Positions 59,094 through 64,000 of a stretch of 64,000 nucleotides of DNA are shown piece by piece (position 1 is the first letter of the stretch; each line of letters opens with the position of its first letter). This DNA is from Gonatopus flavifemur. Taxonomy: Eukaryota; Arthropoda; Insecta; Hymenoptera; Dryinidae. The notes below the pieces were generated by a model. It searched no databases, had not been told where the DNA came from, and saw nothing but the letters and a program-made list of their open reading frames with translations. The stretch covers positions 41,808,001 through 41,872,000 of the forward strand of contig JAFFJZ010000002.1 of the NCBI GenBank assembly GCA_018340375.1, written 5' to 3'. The position numbers were made by a program, and so were the translations under genes.

Positions 59094-59194
59094 CTGATAG
59101 CAGTTTTCTACTCGCGAACGCACAGATCGTCGATTTTCCTATTGTATATTGCAACGAAAGCTTCTGCAAAATCTCTGGCTACAATCGTGCTGAG
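59094..59194 (+). CDS. eag: eag potassium channel, PAS-domain exon (first of two seen)
   Basis: This internal exon of the ether-a-go-go (KCNH family) voltage-gated K+ channel encodes the first half of the cytoplasmic N-terminal PAS/eag domain, which in this family contacts the cyclic-nucleotide-binding homology domain and tunes gating. It is preceded by a pyrimidine-rich acceptor ending TTCTGTTCACAG and followed by the donor GTATGA. The reading frame is 2 nt plus 33 codons, starting [20 protein letters not shown] and ending in ISGYNRAE. I recognise this as insect eag; vertebrate KCNH1 differs in this segment and erg has a different core. By recalled alignment it covers about residues 28-60. 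The two leading bases (CT) fit a phase-1 intron splitting a proline codon. A Cys replaces the Ser I recall in fly eag (VYC versus VYS). Continuation into the next exon is in phase 0. Confidence 0.94.
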
Positions 59195-60219
59195 GTATGA
59201 TATAAAGTAATATATCATTACATATACGTGTAAACGAAAAGATCTTAGTCGCCATCGTATTTCGCACTTCACTGATATCGGGTATATAGAAATTGTGAGG
59301 AACATTCATATTTGGCTGACGCAGTTAATGAGATTTACGTACGACTAGCTTGATTCATTACTATCGATTTATGGACTTTCCCAAAGCAAGCGAGCAACCA
59401 ACCAACCAACGAGCCACTACGTCGCACAAAAGATCATAATTTCAAAGAGATGGAGGGAAAAAATTTCGTAATTAACGAAGTTAAAATGTTGAAAAAATGA
59501 TATACAATCCAAAATAAGAGAATAGAGAGAATAGAGAGAGTTGACGTCGTGAGAATAAAAAAGAGCTTTGAATAATGGTAATAATAAATGGGTGGTGGAA
59601 AAGTGGCTTTTCTCTCGAGTAGCCTCAAGTGGTTAGAAAATCATCTTCTTGAACTCTCTCTCTTTCTTTCTCTGCAGTAACCTGGGTACTGGGGTTATCA
59701 TCTTTAGTGAAAGGGCCGTTATTACAGCATTCTACTTATAATACTCTGTCTTAAGGAGATTCAAGAGAAACTCCTCATTCAATCCCGTGTATTAAAAGCG
59801 CTCTTAAATAACTATAACTGTATATAAACTTTCTGAGTAATCTTTGAACGTTTGCGCCGAACTAAGTGAATATCTTACATTGTACTTATTCCATTTTGTT
59901 GGAATTGCGATCTTCGAGTAGTTACAGTTAAATTGGATACTACGAATGAGGGGTTTTGTTACATGCGACGTCATCAGAAGGGAGGAGAAGTGGAGTATTT
60001 TTCCTCAGAATCTAACCATTACTACATGTAATGAGAAAATATTCATTCTGAGAGTAACTCGAGTGCTGAAAATTGAAAATGATTAACGGTTGCAACCGGT
60101 AAACGTACCAAAGAATTTTATTCTGTCCTCTAGTGAATTATTTAATCTCCTTCGGCATGCATAAAATATAAAATTTCAATGGCGTAACAAGGTTCTTCCC
60201 GAACCAATGTATTTTTCAG
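59195..60219 (+). other. eag: eag intron between the two PAS exons (1025 bp)
   Basis: This is a GT-AG intron (GTATGA ... TTTTTCAG) in phase 0. It holds no inverted-repeat element that I can see, unlike the DNA on both sides. It contains a purine-rich GAGA-type stretch near 59513-59542 and a pyrimidine tract near 59651-59675. No exon-like frame was found inside it. Confidence 0.85.
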
Positions 60220-60352
60220 GTTATGCAAAAGTCATGCCGGTGTGGATTCATGTACGGTGAACTCACGGACAAGGAAACTATTGCCAGGATCGAGGAGTGT
60301 CTCGAGGGCCAAATTCACGACCAATTTGAAATTCTCCTCTACAAGAAAAACA
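60220..60352 (+). CDS. eag: eag potassium channel, PAS-domain exon (second)
   Basis: This exon continues the eag PAS domain. The acceptor is TGTATTTTTCAG and the donor is the strong GTAAGT. It reads 44 codons plus 1 nt: it begins VMQKSCRCGFMYGELTDKET, continues IARIEECLEG and ends FEILLYKKN. The VMQKSC and FMYGELTDK motifs are hallmarks of the EAG1-type PAS core and pair directly with the NRAE end of the preceding exon, giving the contiguous NRAE-VMQKSC junction. The exon ends in phase 1. The following exon, which should begin the PLW...VAPIRNE segment of the PAS domain, was looked for up to position 64000 and not found, so the next intron exceeds 3.6 kb. The segment IARIEECLEGQIHDQ is the divergent part and should help date the lineage. 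Confidence 0.95.
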
Positions 60353-60610
60353 GTAAGTACTTCGTTGGTAAAATCTTCGCTTCACACTTGGCATGAAGAC
60401 AGAAAGCTTAAGTGTTGCGGTTATTATTCGTGATCGTTTATTTTTATCATCGCGATATCTATCGACGTTTTCGAAGACATTTATACTCGTTCCCACATAA
60501 ATTCCATTTACTTACTCCGATCCTTGAGTGTCGGTTGTACGGATGTATGAATGAATTCCTTGTCGTGAAAGATATGTACCTCTACCAAACGTGGAATTTT
60601 TAGCACGACC

Positions 60611-60620
60611 TATAAAAATA
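60611..60620 (+). promoter_or_regulatory. TATA-like box upstream of the 60664 frame
   Basis: TATAAAAATA lies 44-53 bp ahead of the ATG at 60664. In AT-rich DNA such a match is common by chance; its interest comes only from its spacing to a frame with a signal-peptide-like start. Confidence 0.2.
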
Positions 60621-60663
60621 TACGTTCGTAATTAAATTAATAACGAAAACGAATTCACTTTGT

Positions 60664-60852
60664 ATGAATACGTGTAAGAATTGGAACGCGCCAATTTACT
60701 TTTTTATGATTCTCGCGTTATCGAATTTGGCATTAGCTGCGAATTTTCATGTGTATGATTGTAAAAAAGAATTTGAAAAATTGGAGCTAGAATGGCTCAA
60801 TTCCCGTGGTGCAATGGATTTTTTGAATAAAATGAGTCGTCATCTGCGATGA
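60664..60852 (+). CDS. short frame with signal-peptide-like start, 62 aa, unknown
   Basis: I do not recognise this protein. The N terminus has a short polar start with Lys, then a hydrophobic core (IYFFMILALSNLALA) and an ALA-A motif that fits signal-peptidase cleavage after about residue 25. The remaining 37 residues are charged, include one Cys, and contain KKEFEKLELEWL, which could form an amphipathic helix; the end is MSRHLR. A TATA-like TATAAAAATA lies at 60611-60620, about 50 bp before the ATG, which would place a start site near 60640 and give a very short leader. The frame lies in the sense direction inside the eag intron that starts at 60353. No polyadenylation signal AATAAA follows closely. 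It may be a nested small secreted-peptide gene, a fragment of one, or a chance frame; the last cannot be excluded. Confidence 0.3.
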   Translation: MNTCKNWNAPIYFFMILALSNLALAANFHVYDCKKEFEKLELEWLNSRGAMDFLNKMSRHLR

Positions 60853-61009
60853 TTGAATTGTTTAAAGCAGAGAGGGAACGTGTTCAAAAATTCGGAAATT
60901 GATCTTGTCAGGAAAGACAACTAGTCTCGGTGAGGATACGTTTTGTCTTAATTATATGAACAGGAAAAAGGTTTCTGAAGAAACCTATATTTCTACTGAA
61001 TTGGTTGAA

Positions 61010-61835
61010 CACGGAAAAAAAAGAATAGTTGCAGCAACTACTTAAATAGTCGATTTTCGACCATTTACTTAAATAGTTGCTGCAGCTACTTAGAAGTCAG
61101 AACAAGTAACACGTTAGCTGTCTCGACTAATTCAAAATACCTTAGGTATTTACGTTAGTTAGTGCAACTATCGAGTTACTTGTCATGACTACTAAGTAGC
61201 TGCAGCAACTACTCAAGTACATGGTCGAAAATCGACTATTCAAGTAGTTGCTGCAACTATTTCTTTTTGTCCAGGAATGAATGAAAATATCACTTTTATC
61301 ATTAGATAGGTTACACTGAAAGCAATCATTACTATCACCAACAACACACGGAAAAAATAATTTAGCTGCAGCAGCTAAATGGCTAGCACAGACGCGGACA
61401 GCCATTAAATTAGCTTCCGCAGCTAAATTTTAGCTACCACCGCAAATAAATTAGCTACAAATGCAAATTTCTTTCCCATAGCAGCTAAAATTTAGCTACA
61501 GAAGCTAATTTAATGGCTGTCCATGTCCGTACTAGCCACTCAGGTGCTGCAGCTAAATTATTTTTTCCGTGCATATTTTAATGGTCCGAGAAATTCATTT
61601 CTTGAATAATATGTATCTTTGATACAAGAAAATTTTTCTGGTGCTAGGAATGTAAATCTCCACTGAGAAAAAAGAATATTTGCAGCAACTACTTGAATAG
61701 TTGCAAGTATCACGTTAGCTGCCTCAACTATCGAGTTAGTTGCACTGACTACTAAGTAGTTGCAGCAACTATTTGAGTAGATGGTTGAAAATCGACTATT
61801 TAACTGGTTGCTATAACTATTCCTTCTTCTCCGTG
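61010..61835. mobile_element. cluster of three CACGG-type MITEs with AGTTGCAGCAACTA and AGCTGCAGCAGCT units
   Basis: At 61010-61273 CACGGAAAAAAAAGAATAGTT pairs with TTGCTGCAACTATTTCTTTTTG. At 61347-61571 lies a full copy of the 16326 element (225 bp, TSD CA). At 61661-61835 CACTGAGAAAAAAGAATATTT pairs with AACTATTCCTTCTTCTCCGTG. The first and third share TAGTTGCAGCAACTACTT, ATGGTCGAAAATCGACTATT-like and CACGTTAGCTG units and are one family. They lie inside the eag intron after 60352. Confidence 0.7.
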
Positions 61836-62077
61836 TTGCATTGAGAAAATATTTCATTAATTTGAGAAAAATTCGTCTAGCACCTGCAACATGTCAGCTG
61901 TAATTAAAGATATGAATACTAAAGAATGTTGAACAATACATTTTCTTGTTATTACAATTATTTTTCTTAGTGTAGTATAAATATGCGCTCGGTCACGTGA
62001 AAGATTGCACGCGTATACTGCTGGTGAACCAGATACTTTTACTGCACAGTCGAAACTCTTTATATGCAACTTCTCTA

Positions 62078-62325
62078 CACTGTAAAAAATATACTTCCTA
62101 AACTGCCAAAGAAGTTTCGCAGTTTTTTACACAAACTTTTTTTGTAAATTACCAAACAAAAGTTTGTAAACATTCAAAAAATTTTGTGATTTCACGAAGA
62201 TTTTTGAGAATTCACAAACTTTTGTTCGGCAATTTACAAAAAAGGTTCGGAAATTATTTTTCCAAACCAAGTTTGTAAATTTCCAAGCATTTTTGTTTGG
62301 AATTCAACAAATTTTTTTTACAGTG
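62078..62325. mobile_element. CACTGTAAAAAA MITE with ACAAACTTTTG units, TSD TA
   Basis: CACTGTAAAAAATATACTTCC and the reverse of ATTTTTTTTACAGTG, TA on both flanks. Body of AAATTACCAAACAAAAGTTTG / TTTACAAAAAAGG units. Same family as 48630-48840. Confidence 0.7.
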
Positions 62326-62329
62326 TATG

Positions 62330-63340
62330 TTCCTCCTCTTTCATTTTCCTCGATAGGAATGAGAAAGAAGTTTGATATAGAGAGATAATTCGGTCCCAAG
62401 CAATTCGATATAGAGAGTTTCGACTGTACTGCCTGATCATAACATTCGGCATTCTATGACCGCCTTGCTAAAAGTAGAATGATTTGAATCTAATGCCCTG
62501 CCTTGAGCTAAGTTGGGGTGGTTCGTGCTGAGATAAGGCCTCATATGGTTCAATTTTCAAGAAAAGAAGCCTCTAGTCAGGTGTACTTCGAAATTTTTCC
62601 CTCCCAAAAATTTCCCTTCATGATTCCACAACTATCAAGTCGAGAGGTGTAAAAAGACTCTCTTTCGAGAGCTCACACCCGAATGGAGCTCTCTATTCCT
62701 CACTTGGGATCGAAAGATGGGGATTCTTGAAAGAATCAATTCTCTTTCATAAAAAATATATCAAATTTTATATCAATATTCCATAAGAATCTATGAAAAT
62801 TAGATAAAGGATCGATCCTTTTTTATATAATTTTTTATATGAATTAGTGTGAGGAAAAAAAAGTATTATCTGCACTGTCAGAAATATCTGGAAGTTTTTT
62901 TCAATTACGTACATGAAATCAGGTTCATATACATTCTGCAATAAATTTAATGGACAAAAACATGAAAAGACTATAGATTATGCTATAGTTTACATTAAAT
63001 TTCATGTAAAATGTGCATGAAACTGAATTCATGCCCGTATTTGAAAAAAACTTCCAGTGCAAACATTAAAATTAATGCAGAAATTTTTAACAGCGTGGTC
63101 CACCGACAACTCTAATAGCTTAATATTTGGATAAAAATACCATTCGAAATAGAACCATCAACCATAAATAAAACCATTCAAAATCACAATACAATCGAAT
63201 CCTGGAAATATAAAACAAAAACAATTCAAAAATTGAAAATGGGATACAATGGTATGGGGATTTCCAGTTATGGGATATTCTTATACGGGGATATTTAACT
63301 ATGGGATCAAATGACCGGGATATTTGAACGTGATACTATC
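62330..63340. other. mostly unique stretch in the eag intron
   Basis: Contains CGAGAG/CTCTCG-type short repeats near 62640-62700 and TTCATGTAAAATGTGCATGAA near 63000. A GGGATATT series (63240-63360) precedes the next transposon. No exon found. Confidence 0.35.
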
Positions 63341-63812
63341 TTGTTAGCTACGACCGGGATTTTCGAACTGTGGCAACAAAAACTTTTCGTCTCTCCAGCA
63401 AATTTTGATATTATATGAATTCGGCAAACAAATTTTACTGGGCAAGTCAACATTTTTGCTGCCACAGCTGAGCAGTCATTGTCGTAGCTAACGAGACTGC
63501 TGTGACGAAAAATGGTTTGCTGTCACAGCAAAAAATTTGCTACTCCCGCAAAAGTAGGGTTACCATACGTCCGGGAAAACCCGGACATGTACTCTTTATA
63601 ATACGGTTTTTCCGATATTAAAATGTAGATCTAATTCCTTCTCTAAAAAGAGAACAAAAAGAGTACTGAGAGTACAAGTCGAAAACCCTAGCGGATATTC
63701 CCGCATTCTTGAAAAGAGTACATGTCCGGGTTTTTCCCCGGACACATATGGTAACCCTACCCAAAAGGTACCCAGCAAAATCAAATTTAACTGTCACAGC
63801 GAATTTTCTTAC
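63340..63812. mobile_element. GCAAA-family MITE interrupted by a TAGGGTTACCATA element
   Basis: CTATCTTGTTAGCTACGACC, CTCCAGCAAATTTTGATATT, GCTGTCACAGCAAA and, after the insertion, ACCCAGCAAAATCAAATTTAACTG and CACAGCGAATTTTCTTAC follow family order. The element at 63555-63759 is inserted in the GCAAAAG word. Confidence 0.6.
63555..63759. mobile_element. 205-bp hAT-like MITE with TAGGGTTACCATACGTCCGG ends
   Basis: TAGGGTTACCATACGTCCGG and the reverse of CCGGACACATATGGTAACCCTA form the ends, a terminus I know from widespread animal hAT MITEs. Flanking octamers CGCAAAAG and CCCAAAAG match at 7 of 8. Nested in the GCAAA MITE. Confidence 0.7.
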
Positions 63813-63973
63813 CTGCGTAAAGGGATTTGAATATACATTTATTTTATTTTTCATTGCACCGATTCCACATATCTTATGGAATTCCTCTACAGGAATAGGC
63901 TCAGCATTTATCGATGTTATGTACATGAAAATCGTAGTACCGGTAATTGAGATCGCCAATGGCATCTAAACAT
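63813..63973 (-). CDS. possible first coding exon with signal-peptide-like start (antisense to eag)
   Basis: I do not recognise this protein. Reading leftwards, an acceptor-like TTTCATTTCAG precedes 8 bases (with an in-frame TAG) and then an ATG at 63965. Its 51 codons start MPLAISITGTTIFMYI and end NPFTQ, exactly at a donor-like CAG|GTAAGA. The first ~21 residues resemble a weak signal peptide with a possible cleavage after SINA. The donor-like site falls at the edge of a GCAAA-family transposon, whose usual terminus CACGGAGAAAA has here become CGCAGGTAAGAAAA. The splice site may therefore be transposon-derived or fortuitous. The frame stays open past it into the repeat. Support is moderate to weak. 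Confidence 0.2.
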
Positions 63974-64000
63974 CTGAAATGAAATATTTACCCCCATTTG

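Noticed and set aside
60353..64000. Third eag PAS exon
   Set aside because: Searched for sequence encoding PLW..VAPIRNE after an acceptor in this interval and saw none.

Overview
The window is eukaryotic, AT-rich and almost entirely non-coding. The only genes I can name are two adjacent exons near the right end, 59094-59194 and 60220-60352 on the + strand. With correct splice sites and matching phase they encode part of the N-terminal PAS (eag) domain of the ether-a-go-go voltage-gated potassium channel. The sequence follows insect eag rather than vertebrate KCNH1 or the erg/elk relatives. The host is therefore an insect; the order cannot be fixed from the sequence (a hymenopteran is my guess from the style of the repeats). 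I found neither the first coding exon of eag (residues before about 28) nor the next PAS exon. The roughly 59 kb to the left is thus either a very long eag 5' intron or upstream intergenic DNA, and at least 3.6 kb of intron follows the second exon.

The rest is dominated by short non-autonomous DNA transposons, with no transposase reading frame anywhere. Three groups can be separated by termini and target-site duplications (TSDs). (a) Elements starting CACGG, CACTG or CACAG mostly have 2-bp TSDs: TA is commonest, but TG, CA and AA also occur. Examples lie at 722, 16326, 19932, 25634, 26178, 32783, 38801, 39807, 46439, 48630, 61347 and 62078. (b) Elements starting CCC with 2-bp TSDs have interiors made of short element-specific tandem or palindromic units (2366, 15161, 23315, 30017). 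(c) hAT-like elements have 8-bp TSDs (12803, 14279, 40704, 63555). Many form near-perfect hairpins; the largest is a 1.2-kb foldback at 46439-47656. Nesting is heavy: a 3.7-kb hAT-like element (14279-17948) holds four other elements, and 25006-26170 is a three-level nest in which a family ends up inside a copy of itself.

Pol III-derived sequence is also present: a 72-nt tRNA-like gene with intact A and B boxes at 48060, an inverted partial copy at 47791, and two diverged SINE heads at 8540 and 43763.

A few short open frames deserve attention without a functional claim. One is a 62-residue frame with a signal-peptide-like N terminus and a TATA box at 60664. Another is a 51-residue minus-strand frame with a signal-like start and splice sites at the right edge. 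Two coding-looking minus-strand exon candidates lie at 29389-29575 and 4044-4217. Repeat-poor islands (about 19.1-19.7, 20.7-22.7, 23.8-25.0, 26.5-28.8, 33.0-34.4, 34.9-35.9, 45.0-46.1, 51.3-54.1 and 54.3-58.4 kb) hold no recognisable gene and are the best places to look for regulatory DNA.
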